From NCBI GenBank assembly GCA_945833995.1, contig CAMAGM010000013.1:1-33515 (forward strand): a stretch of 33,515 nucleotides of DNA, written 5' to 3'. Below the pieces are notes generated by a model. That model saw nothing but the letters and a program-made list of their open reading frames with translations, was not told the origin of the DNA and ran no database searches. Below are positions 15,435 to 23,573 of this stretch, piece by piece (positions within the stretch are counted from its first letter, which is position 1; each line of letters starts with the position of its first letter). Source of the stretch: an uncultured Prevotella sp. GTDB taxonomy: Bacteria; Bacteroidota; Bacteroidia; Bacteroidales; Bacteroidaceae. Both the position numbers and the translations under genes were made by a program.

Positions 15435-16148
15435 TTATGTCAGTTTGTAGTGATTGGAGATAACAGCGAGGATTACATACCAGCTGATGACCACGGCTAT
15501 GCCTGCCACACCAAAGATTACGAGCAGGGGAATGGAAGAGATGATGAAGACATATTTCACCTCGTTGCCTTTCCAGCCCCACTGCTTGAACTTTAAGGCA
15601 AACAATGGGATTTCCGCCACCAAGAGATAGCTGCAGACAAAGACCATGGCAATGGTAAGTAGGGTCATGTAGGGAGATAGCGACATGGTGTCCTCACAAC
15701 CTACAATCAGAGAGCCCCAAAAGAGGGCGTTGGCTGGCGTTGGGACGCCTATGAACGACGTTGTCTGCCGTTCGTCAAGATTGAATTTGGCAAGGCGGAT
15801 GGCTGAGAAGGCAGCCATGACGAATGCCAAGTATGGCAGCAGGAAACTGATGCCTTGCAGCCAAATGGGATATTCGTGTGTGTAGAGTACTCCGAACACC
15901 ATTGCCGATGGAGCCACGCCAAAGGTGACATCGTCGGCAAGCGAGTCGAGTTCCTTTCCAATGGATGACGACACCTTTAGCAGTCGTGCGCTCATGCCGT
16001 CGAAGAAGTCGAATACTGCACCCAGAATGATGAAGAGCAATGCCTTTTCATAGCAGCCTCCGAAGGCGAAAGCTGTGGCGATGCAACCGCAAATGAGGTT
16101 GCTTGATGTCAAGGCGTTTGGGATATGTTTTGTTATGCAGTTAGCCAT
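15435..16148 (-). CDS. pssA: CDP-diacylglycerol--serine O-phosphatidyltransferase
   Basis: Makes phosphatidylserine from CDP-diacylglycerol and L-serine at the inner membrane. The 237-residue protein is highly hydrophobic with about six membrane segments. It contains the complete CDP-alcohol phosphotransferase signature DG-x2-AR-x8-G-x3-D-x3-D: Asp50-Gly51, Ala54-Arg55, Gly64, Asp68 and Asp72, with Asp47 three residues before. It lies between the decarboxylase gene, which uses its product, and DUF4834, all on the minus strand; order and spacing indicate one operon. Confidence 0.95.
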   Translation of the reverse strand: MANCITKHIPNALTSSNLICGCIATAFAFGGCYEKALLFIILGAVFDFFDGMSARLLKVSSSIGKELDSLADDVTFGVAPSAMVFGVLYTHEYPIWLQGISFLLPYLAFVMAAFSAIRLAKFNLDERQTTSFIGVPTPANALFWGSLIVGCEDTMSLSPYMTLLTIAMVFVCSYLLVAEIPLFALKFKQWGWKGNEVKYVFIISSIPLLVIFGVAGIAVVISWYVILAVISNHYKLT

Positions 16149-16170
16149 ATATACATTATTATATATATTA

Positions 16171-16198
16171 GAGGTGAGGGGTGAGAGGTGAGAAATGC
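16171..16198. repeat. short heptad repeat between psd and pssA
   Basis: Three to four seven-base units (GAGGTGA, GGGGTGA, GAGGTGA, then GAAATGC), immediately after the psd stop on the minus strand. It is a short, diverged example of the heptad arrays seen at 12662, 14149 and 31428. Confidence 0.6.
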
Positions 16199-16199
16199 T

Positions 16200-16889
16200 T
16201 TAGGGCAGTTTGGCAAGTACGGTAAGGTCGCCAGTGGTTGCCTGTCCCATCTTTACACACACCTCAGAGCCTAACGGCAGGAACACGTCAACCCTTGAGC
16301 CGAGCTTGATGAATCCCATGTGCTCGTCGATGTAACATTCCTCGCCTTCCTTGGCATAGGTGACTATGCGTCGTGCCATGGCACCTGCTATCTGTCGGCA
16401 GAGTATGTCCTCACCCTCGGGCGTGGTTATCATCACGTCGGCATGCTCGTTCTCCTCGCTTGCCTTTGGCAGCCAAGCCTTGTGGTAGTTTCCGTCGCGG
16501 TGCTTTACGAACTTCACCTTTCCGTCAACGGGGAACCAGTTGGCGTGTACGTTGAAGAGGCTCATGAATATTGAAATCATGAGTCGGCGGTCATGGAAAT
16601 AGCGGTTTTCCTCTACTTCCTCAATCACCACAATCCTTCCGTCGGCTGGTGCAACCACCACTTTCTCTGTGTCGTCCTTGAACTCACGGATGGGGCATCG
16701 GTAGAAATTGAGCACTACCGCCCAAACGGAACCAAAGACTACGACGAAAGCCCAGAAGGCTATCGGCGAGACGTTGAGCCAGCGGAGCAATGCTGCCACT
16801 ACAATGATGCCAACGATGCTGTATATAAGGGTTCCTGTCCCTTCTCTATGTATTCTTATTCTCTTCAGTTTCTTGATTCTTCTTCCCAT
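16200..16889 (-). CDS. psd: phosphatidylserine decarboxylase proenzyme
   Basis: Decarboxylates phosphatidylserine to phosphatidylethanolamine. The 229-residue protein is the short type common in Bacteroidetes, with two N-terminal membrane segments after a basic start ([19 protein letters not shown]). The self-cleavage site is FIKLGSRVD, with Ser198 expected to become the pyruvoyl group, giving a long beta and a 32-residue alpha chain. [14 protein letters not shown] is the conserved substrate segment. I chose the ATG at 16889: the frame is open to 16949, but a promoter at 16919-16950 lies inside that extension; 16901 is also possible. First gene of psd-pssA-DUF4834. Confidence 0.93.
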   Translation of the reverse strand: MGRRIKKLKRIRIHREGTGTLIYSIVGIIVVAALLRWLNVSPIAFWAFVVVFGSVWAVVLNFYRCPIREFKDDTEKVVVAPADGRIVVIEEVEENRYFHDRRLMISIFMSLFNVHANWFPVDGKVKFVKHRDGNYHKAWLPKASEENEHADVMITTPEGEDILCRQIAGAMARRIVTYAKEGEECYIDEHMGFIKLGSRVDVFLPLGSEVCVKMGQATTGDLTVLAKLP

Positions 16890-16918
16890 TGGGTAACGCA
16901 TTGATTGGTTTTGTTCTG

Positions 16919-16950
16919 CAAAGATACATCTTTTTTGATTATTAAGCAAA
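16919..16950 (-). promoter_or_regulatory. promoter of the psd-pssA-DUF4834 operon
   Basis: On the minus strand, TTTG (16950-16947), a 20-bp spacer and TATCTTTG (16926-16919) form a very good Bacteroidetes promoter. Transcription would start near 16912, about 23 bases before the ATG at 16889. It is back to back with the dnaE promoter. Confidence 0.75.
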
Positions 16951-16965
16951 CTTTTTGTGATTTCT

Positions 16966-16997
16966 TTTGGTTATTTCGCAGAATAAGCGTAACTTTA
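16966..16997 (+). promoter_or_regulatory. promoter of the dnaE operon
   Basis: TTTG at 16966-16969, a 20-bp spacer and TAACTTTA at 16990-16997 (one mismatch to TAnnTTTG). Transcription would start near 17004, about 23 bases before the ATG at 17027. The -33 boxes of the two divergent promoters are only 15 bp apart. Confidence 0.65.
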
Positions 16998-17026
16998 CAC
17001 CTCGAAAACGAAAAAAGACCCGAAAA

Positions 17027-20000
17027 ATGCAAGATTTTATACATCTTCATGTACACACATACTACTCGATTCTTGACGGACAGTCGAGTATCTCAAAGCT
17101 CGTTGACAAGGCTATTGGCAACGGTATGAGGGGTATGGCGGTGACCGACCATGGCGACATGTTCGGCATTAAAGAATTCTTCGACTATTGCAACAAGGTG
17201 AATGGTGGAAGGAAGAAGGAGGGACTGGAGCCTTTCAAGCCCATTCTCGGTTGTGAGATGTATGTGGCGCGACACCGAAAGGAAGACAAGAACAAGGACA
17301 ATGGCGACCGCAGCGGTTACCATCTCATAGTGTTGGCAAAAAACTATAGGGGTTACAAGAACCTCATCAAGCTTGTGTCCAACGCCTGGGTGGATGGCTT
17401 CTATGGCCGTCCACGTACCGACCGTGCCGACCTTGAGCGCTACCATGAGGATCTCATCGTCTGCTCGGCGTGCATTGCCGGTGAGGTGCCAAGGAAAATC
17501 TTGCAGGACGACATTGCCGGAGCCCGTGAGGCGATAGAGTGGTACAAGCGTGTGTTTGGCGACGACTATTATCTTGAGCTGCAGCGCCACGAGGTGAAGG
17601 ATCCTTCCATTAGGGCAAACCGCGAGACATTCCCGTTGCAGCAAAAGGCAAACAAGGTGCTCATTGAGTTGGCGAAGGAATATGGCATAAAGCTCGTGTG
17701 TACCAACGATGCGCATTTCGTTGACCAGGAGAATGCCGAGGCACACGACCACCTGCTCTGTCTCTCGACGGGAAAGGACCTCGATGACCCTTCGCGTATG
17801 CTCTACTCAAAGCAGGAGTGGTTCAAGACGCGCGAGGAGATGAACGAGGTGTTTGCCGATGTCCCAGAGGCTCTTTCCAATACGCTTGAGATATTGGACA
17901 AGGTGGAGTTCTACGACATTGAGAACGCGCCTATCATGCCATTCTTCCCCATACCGGAGGATTTCGGAACTGAGGAACAGTGGCGTGAGCGATTCAGCGA
18001 GGAAGACCTTTTCAAGGAATTCACCTCCGACGAGAACGGCGAGAACCAACTGCCACGCGAGGAAGGCGAGAAGAAAATAGCCAAGCTCGGTGGCTACGAC
18101 AAACTCTACCGCATAAAGTTTGAGGCTGACTATCTTGCCAAGCTCGCCTACGAGGGAGCCGCCAAACTCTATCCCATGCCACTGACACAGGAGGTTGACG
18201 ACCGCATACGCTTTGAGTTGCACATCATGAAGACCATGGGTTTCCCAGGCTACTTCCTCATAGTGCAGGACTTTATCAACTCCGCTCGCGACGAGCTTGG
18301 AGTAATGGTCGGTCCCGGGCGTGGCTCTGCCGCAGGCTCCGTAGTTGCCTATTGCCTTGGCATCACGAAGATCGACCCAATAAAATATGACCTGCTGTTC
18401 GAGCGTTTCCTTAATCCTGACCGTATCTCGTTGCCCGATATTGACACCGACTTCGACGACGATGGGCGAGGCAGAGTGCTTGAGTGGGTTGAGGACAAGT
18501 ATGGACACGAGAACTGTGCCCACATCATCACATACGGCACCATGGCGACAAAGAACTCCATCAAGGATGTCGCACGTGTTGAGAAGCTGCCGCTTGAGAA
18601 GGCCAACTGGCTCTGCAAGCTCATTCCCGACAAGTTGCCCGACGGACTGAAGATGAATCTCGGCAACGCCATAAAGTGCATTCCTGAACTGCGTGACGCT
18701 GAGGCAAGTCCAGACCCTAAGCTCCACAACACCATGGAGTATGCCAAGATGCTTGAGGGCACTGTGCGTGGAACGGGAATCCACGCCTGCGGCTTCATCA
18801 TCTGCCGCGACAAGATCAGCGACTGGGTGCCAGTATCGGTGGCAGAGGATAAGAATGACCCTGGACACAAGCTGCGCTGTACGCAGTATGACGGTCATGT
18901 CATAGAATCGACCGGTCTCATAAAGATGGACTTCCTCGGACTGAAGACCCTCTCCATAATGAAAGAGGCTGTGGAGAACATCCGCCTCACTACAGGCAAG
19001 GTGATAGACCTCGACACCATTCCCATTGACGATGAGCTGACCTACAAGCTCTACTGCGAGGGGCGTACCATCGGAACCTTCCAGTTCGAGTCGCCTGGAA
19101 TGCAGAAATATCTGCGTGAGCTACATCCCACGGTGTTTGAGGACCTCATTGCCATGAACGCCCTCTACCGTCCGGGACCTATGGACTACATTCCCTCGTT
19201 CATTGCCCGAAAGAACGGACGCGAGGAAATAAAATATGATATTCCCTGCATGGAGAAATATCTCAAGGACACCTACGGCATCACTGTATATCAGGAGCAG
19301 GTGATGTTGCTGTCGCGACAGCTTGCCGATTTCACCCGTGGCGAGAGCGATGCCTTGCGAAAGGCGATGGGTAAGAAGAAGAAGGCTATCGTTGATGCCA
19401 TGAAGCCAAAGTTCATCGAGGGTGGACAGAAGAATGGACACGACCCGAAGGTGCTTGAGAAGATTTGGGGCGACTGGGAGAAATTCGCCTCATACGCCTT
19501 CAACAAGAGCCACGCCACATGCTATTCGTGGGTGTCTTATCAAACAGCATATCTCAAGGCACATTATCCTGCCGAGTATATGGCTGCCGTAATGAGCCGA
19601 AACCTCGACAATATAACTGAAATTACCAAGCTCATGGACGAGTGCCGTGCCATGGGCATCCCGACCCTCGGACCCGACGTGAACGAGAGTCGCGAGAAGT
19701 TCAGTGCCAACAAGAAAGGCGAGATACGCTTTGGCATCAGTGCCATAAAGGGCGTTGGAGGTGCTGCGGCAGAGGCTATAATAAAGGAACGCGAGAAGAA
19801 CGGTCCATACAAGGACATCTTCGACTTCATTCAGCGCGTCAGTCTCTCAAGCTGCAACCGCAAGTGTATAGAGTCTCTCGTCCTCAGCGGCGGTTTTGAT
19901 GGCTTTAGCCAGATGAGGCGCGAGGACTTTTTTGCTAAGAATGCCAAGGGCGACACGTTCATCGACACGCTCATGCGCTACGGTCAGCTCTATCAGGTGG

Positions 20001-20737
20001 AGATGTCGCAGATGCGCAACTCACTGTTTGGCGACGACAATGCCGTGGAGATAGCTACTCCGCCAATACTCAAGGGTGAGCCGTGGAGCGACATTGAGCG
20101 TCTGAACAAGGAGCGTGAGCTGGTGGGAATCTACCTTTCTGCCCATCCTCTTGACGAGTACAAGGTGATTCTCGACAACCTCTGCAACACTCCGTGTCAG
20201 GAAATGGAGGATATGCAGAAACTTGCCACACGCGAGGAAATAGTCATCGGAGGCATCGTGACGGGAGTAAGACAAAAATATACAAAGACGGGAAAACCCT
20301 GTGGCTTTGTCACTTTGGAGGACTTTGAGGGCAGCGGCGTACTGGCTCTCTTTGGCGAGGATTGGGGACGCTATGCTGGCATGTTCCAAGAGGGAGCGTC
20401 GGTATATATTGTAGCCCGCCTGCAACAGCGCTTCCGCGACAGCAACCTCTACGACTTGAAGGTGCAGAACGTGAGCTTCATGCAAGACGTGAAGGAGAAG
20501 ACGCTTGAGAAGATGACAATCTCCATCGACACCTCAAAACTCGACAGTCAGATAGTGGAGGAACTCAACCAGCTGATAAGCGAGACACCAGGCAAGACCA
20601 AACTCTACTTCCAGTTGCTCGACACGCAGGGCAAGAAACACGTTTTGTTGAGGAGCCGTTCGAGGTTTATCGACATCCGTAGCCGCCTGATAACCTATAT
20701 CGAGCAGAACGACGCGTTGGACTACAAAATAAATTGA
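17027..20737 (+). CDS. dnaE: DNA polymerase III subunit alpha
   Basis: The replicative polymerase catalytic subunit, 1236 residues from ATG 17027 (MQDFIHLHVHTYYS). The in-frame ATG at 16967 is excluded because it falls inside the promoter. Domains: N-terminal PHP (HLHVHTYYSILDG, VTDHGDMFG, CTNDAHFV); palm with GPGRGSAAGS and LPDIDTDFDDDGR, where Asp471 and Asp473 are two of the catalytic metal ligands; thumb/fingers (FQFESPGMQKYLREL, NALYRPGPMDYIP, YQEQVM, AFNKSHATCYS); a helix-hairpin-helix region (ISAIKGVGGAAAEAII); and a C-terminal OB fold (VIGGIVTGVRQKYTKTGKP). It is the DnaE1 type without an exonuclease insertion. The trxA gene follows after 41 bases. Confidence 0.97.
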   Translation: MQDFIHLHVHTYYSILDGQSSISKLVDKAIGNGMRGMAVTDHGDMFGIKEFFDYCNKVNGGRKKEGLEPFKPILGCEMYVARHRKEDKNKDNGDRSGYHLIVLAKNYRGYKNLIKLVSNAWVDGFYGRPRTDRADLERYHEDLIVCSACIAGEVPRKILQDDIAGAREAIEWYKRVFGDDYYLELQRHEVKDPSIRANRETFPLQQKANKVLIELAKEYGIKLVCTNDAHFVDQENAEAHDHLLCLSTGKDLDDPSRMLYSKQEWFKTREEMNEVFADVPEALSNTLEILDKVEFYDIENAPIMPFFPIPEDFGTEEQWRERFSEEDLFKEFTSDENGENQLPREEGEKKIAKLGGYDKLYRIKFEADYLAKLAYEGAAKLYPMPLTQEVDDRIRFELHIMKTMGFPGYFLIVQDFINSARDELGVMVGPGRGSAAGSVVAYCLGITKIDPIKYDLLFERFLNPDRISLPDIDTDFDDDGRGRVLEWVEDKYGHENCAHIITYGTMATKNSIKDVARVEKLPLEKANWLCKLIPDKLPDGLKMNLGNAIKCIPELRDAEASPDPKLHNTMEYAKMLEGTVRGTGIHACGFIICRDKISDWVPVSVAEDKNDPGHKLRCTQYDGHVIESTGLIKMDFLGLKTLSIMKEAVENIRLTTGKVIDLDTIPIDDELTYKLYCEGRTIGTFQFESPGMQKYLRELHPTVFEDLIAMNALYRPGPMDYIPSFIARKNGREEIKYDIPCMEKYLKDTYGITVYQEQVMLLSRQLADFTRGESDALRKAMGKKKKAIVDAMKPKFIEGGQKNGHDPKVLEKIWGDWEKFASYAFNKSHATCYSWVSYQTAYLKAHYPAEYMAAVMSRNLDNITEITKLMDECRAMGIPTLGPDVNESREKFSANKKGEIRFGISAIKGVGGAAAEAIIKEREKNGPYKDIFDFIQRVSLSSCNRKCIESLVLSGGFDGFSQMRREDFFAKNAKGDTFIDTLMRYGQLYQVEMSQMRNSLFGDDNAVEIATPPILKGEPWSDIERLNKERELVGIYLSAHPLDEYKVILDNLCNTPCQEMEDMQKLATREEIVIGGIVTGVRQKYTKTGKPCGFVTLEDFEGSGVLALFGEDWGRYAGMFQEGASVYIVARLQQRFRDSNLYDLKVQNVSFMQDVKEKTLEKMTISIDTSKLDSQIVEELNQLISETPGKTKLYFQLLDTQGKKHVLLRSRSRFIDIRSRLITYIEQNDALDYKIN

Positions 20738-20778
20738 CACATAATTAATAACATTACAAATAATTAAAAATTAAAGAA

Positions 20779-21093
20779 ATGGAAACAAAGATTACGACAA
20801 GCAACTTTGAGACATTGAAGAATGGCGAACTGCCATTGGTTGTTGACTTCTGGGCTACTTGGTGTGGGCCATGCCGAATGATTGCACCAATCATCGAGGA
20901 ACTCGCAAAGGAGTATGACGGCAAGATCAACGTTGGCAAGTGCGACGTTGAGGAGTGCGACGACATCGCAGCCGAGTTTGGAATCCGCAACATCCCTACA
21001 ATCCTCTTCTTCAAGGGTGGTGAGATTGTTGACAAGATGGTTGGCGCAGCGTCAAAGTCAAAAATCGAGGAAAAGTTCAAGGCCTTGCTGTAA
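20779..21093 (+). CDS. trxA: thioredoxin
   Basis: A 104-residue cytoplasmic thioredoxin of normal size with no signal peptide. The redox site is WATWCGPC with Cys29 and Cys32, preceded by VVDFWAT, and the cis-proline segment is [14 protein letters not shown]. It reduces protein disulfides using thioredoxin reductase. The leader contains AATTAAAAATTAAAG just before the ATG. Its stop overlaps the start of the S9 peptidase gene by one base (TAATG), so these two are translationally coupled despite acting in different compartments. Confidence 0.96.
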   Translation: METKITTSNFETLKNGELPLVVDFWATWCGPCRMIAPIIEELAKEYDGKINVGKCDVEECDDIAAEFGIRNIPTILFFKGGEIVDKMVGAASKSKIEEKFKALL

Positions 21094-23540
21094 TGAGGAA
21101 ATACTTGCTTATTGCCGTCGCAGCCCTTTGTTCGCAAGGGCTGCGAGCTGGCGGCATTCACGTAAAGTCGTTCCGCTATTCGGGTCCCTTCGTTGTTAAG
21201 GCTCCGGTGATGGTTGATAGCGTGGATGTAAACAAAAAGGCATTTTCCGAAGAATCACTGCTCGACACTCCCGTCAGTCTGTCCAAGGCTGGCGGGGGCA
21301 GTGTTTATAGCGGTGCCTTCGCTCCTGCCTCCGATGCCGACAACGCCCTCCATCTGTTGCAGTTCCAACTCACCAACAGCGGCTACACAAAGGCAACCGT
21401 GAAGGTGGGCAAGATGAGGAACTATCAGCTCTTTGTCGATGGAAAGAAGAGCGATGGCAACCTTACGCTGTTGCCCGCTACACACGACATAGTCGTGAAA
21501 TATCTCTCCCACAAGGGCGACAACGACTCATTGCAGGTGAGCGTCTCTGCCGACAATGAGAAACTCTTACAGCTCTCCACTGGTAACAAACGTCAATATA
21601 CTCTTGCAGATGTCCTCAATGGTAAGCATTTCAGCGGCACGAGCCTTTCTGCCGATGGACGTTATCTCATCACAAGCTACTACGACGTGATAGATGCCAC
21701 AACGACATCGCGCCGCTGGCGACTCACCGACTTGAAGACTGGCAACCAGTTGCTCGACACCAATCAGTCCATCGATTGGGTGCCAGGCACAAGCAGCTAC
21801 TATCTTGTGCGCAAGTCTTCCGAAGGTCGTCAACTCGTTGCAGTAGAGGCTGCCACAGGAAAGGAGCGCATAGTAGCCAACGGACTTCCCGAGGGACACT
21901 TCTCGTTCTCTCCCACAGCCGACTTCCTCATTATCTCGTGTGAGGTGGAAGGGCCAAAGGACGATGCAGATGTCCATCAGTTCATTAGTCCTGACGACCG
22001 CATGCCAGGCTGGCGCAACCGCACCGTGCTTGAGAAGTACGACCTTGCCACTGGCATTGCCCAACCTCTTACTTTCGGCTATAAGAACGTCTCGCTGCTC
22101 GACATATCGCACGATGGGCGTTATGTCCTTTATATGGTTAGCCGCCAACGTCTTGAGAAGCGCCCCACGACGCTCAACTCTATCCACCGCCTCGACTTGC
22201 AGACAATGGCAGATGAGACGATTGTCGCTGACGATGGTTTCATAGGAAATGCCCTGTTCTCGCCCGATGGCAAGAGCATTGCCGTGATAGGTTCGCCAGA
22301 GGCTTTTGGAGGCATTGGCAGAAACCTTCCCTCCGACCGTACCCCAAGCATGGTTGACAATCAGATTATCATTGTCGATGTAGCAACACGCAACCTGGTG
22401 CCGCTGACGCGTGATTTCAAGCCAAGTGTGGAGGATATGCAGTGGAATGTTTTTGATGGTAGGATTTATTTCACTGCCCTCAATCGCGACTGTAAGCATC
22501 TCTATCGTGCCGATGCCAAGTCGGGAAAGATTGAGCAGATAGCAGAGCCAGAGGAGTATATGGGGCGTTTCGCCCTCGCCGACAAGGCTCCTGTAATGGC
22601 TTTCAGTGGACAGAGCGCGTCAAACACCGACCGCCTTTACCGCATGGATCTCAAGAGCCTCAAGCCAGTAGTGCTCGACGACCTTCACGCCCAACGTTTC
22701 GGCGACGTGGAGTTTGGTGCTTGTGAGGCATGGGACTTTGTCAACTCCCGTGGCGACACCATCTGCGGACGCTTCTATCTCCCGCCTAACTTCGACCCAA
22801 CGAAGAAATATCCGCTCATTGTCAACTACTATGGTGGTTGCTCGCCTACGAGCCGCTATTTCGAGAGCCGCTATCCTCATCATCTCTATGCCGCCATGGG
22901 CTATGTGGTCTATGTGGTGCAGCCCAGTGGGGCAACAGGTTTTGGTCAGGAGTTCTCCTCACGCCATGTCAACACGGCTGGCGAGGGACCTGCACAGGAC
23001 ATCATCGAGGGAACCAAGCAGTTCTGCCGCGACCACTCTTTCGTCAACGAGAAGAAGATTGGCTGCATCGGTGCTTCATACGGTGGCTTCATGACCCAAT
23101 ATCTACAGACCAAGACCGACATCTTCGCAGCTGCCATATCACATGCCGGCATCAGCGACCACACCAGCTATTGGGGTGAGGGCTATTGGGGATATTCCTA
23201 TAGCGAGGTTTCGATGGCAAACAGCTATCCTTGGACTGACCATGAGCTGTATGTCAATCGCAGTCCGCTGTTCCTTGCCGACAAAATACACACGCCGTTG
23301 CTGTTTGTCCATGGCATGGCAGACCACAATGTCCCTGTAGGCGAGAGCATTCAGATGTACAATGCCCTCCGTCTGCTCAACCGCCCTACGGCTTTCGTCG
23401 TGGTTGAGGGCGAGGACCATCATATCCTGACCTACGACAAGCGCATCAAATGGCAAAACACTATTTTCGCTTGGTTTGCCAAATGGCTTCATGACGATTC
23501 CTCTTGGTGGGATTCAATGTATGACAAAATTCCACAATAA
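21093..23540 (+). CDS. secreted S9 family (dipeptidyl-peptidase IV-like) serine peptidase
   Basis: An 815-residue exported peptidase. A signal peptide (about 1-19) precedes an N-terminal eight-bladed propeller-type region with WD/PD40-like repeats (SADGRYLITSYYD, SPTADFLIIS, SHDGRYVLYMV, SPDGKSIAVIG). The C-terminal alpha/beta hydrolase domain has GASYGGFMTQY with nucleophile Ser662, Asp744 in MADHNVPVG and His776 in GEDHHI, the complete triad in S9 order. It probably cleaves short peptides in the periplasm. The motif GASYGG differs from the GWSYGG of classical DPP-IV, so specificity is uncertain. It overlaps trxA by one base and ends at a strong terminator. Confidence 0.92.
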   Translation: MRKYLLIAVAALCSQGLRAGGIHVKSFRYSGPFVVKAPVMVDSVDVNKKAFSEESLLDTPVSLSKAGGGSVYSGAFAPASDADNALHLLQFQLTNSGYTKATVKVGKMRNYQLFVDGKKSDGNLTLLPATHDIVVKYLSHKGDNDSLQVSVSADNEKLLQLSTGNKRQYTLADVLNGKHFSGTSLSADGRYLITSYYDVIDATTTSRRWRLTDLKTGNQLLDTNQSIDWVPGTSSYYLVRKSSEGRQLVAVEAATGKERIVANGLPEGHFSFSPTADFLIISCEVEGPKDDADVHQFISPDDRMPGWRNRTVLEKYDLATGIAQPLTFGYKNVSLLDISHDGRYVLYMVSRQRLEKRPTTLNSIHRLDLQTMADETIVADDGFIGNALFSPDGKSIAVIGSPEAFGGIGRNLPSDRTPSMVDNQIIIVDVATRNLVPLTRDFKPSVEDMQWNVFDGRIYFTALNRDCKHLYRADAKSGKIEQIAEPEEYMGRFALADKAPVMAFSGQSASNTDRLYRMDLKSLKPVVLDDLHAQRFGDVEFGACEAWDFVNSRGDTICGRFYLPPNFDPTKKYPLIVNYYGGCSPTSRYFESRYPHHLYAAMGYVVYVVQPSGATGFGQEFSSRHVNTAGEGPAQDIIEGTKQFCRDHSFVNEKKIGCIGASYGGFMTQYLQTKTDIFAAAISHAGISDHTSYWGEGYWGYSYSEVSMANSYPWTDHELYVNRSPLFLADKIHTPLLFVHGMADHNVPVGESIQMYNALRLLNRPTAFVVVEGEDHHILTYDKRIKWQNTIFAWFAKWLHDDSSWWDSMYDKIPQ

Positions 23541-23543
23541 CAT

Positions 23544-23570
23544 AAAAGGCAGGGTTAATCCCTGCCTTTT
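23544..23570. terminator. bidirectional intrinsic terminator
   Basis: AAAAGGCAGGG (23544-23554) and CCCTGCCTTTT (23560-23570) form a perfect 11-bp stem with a 5-base loop and an A-run before/T-run after, between the convergent S9 peptidase and GH97 genes. It would stop transcripts from both sides. Confidence 0.92.
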
Positions 23571-23573
23571 GTG

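Noticed and set aside
14953..15450. Plus-strand open frame of 165 codons
   Set aside because: It runs through the inverted repeat and antisense to the DUF4834 gene; its serine/leucine-rich product has no domain pattern.
17807..18898. Minus-strand open frame of 363 codons inside dnaE
   Set aside because: Shadow of conserved polymerase coding sequence; no domain or promoter supports it.
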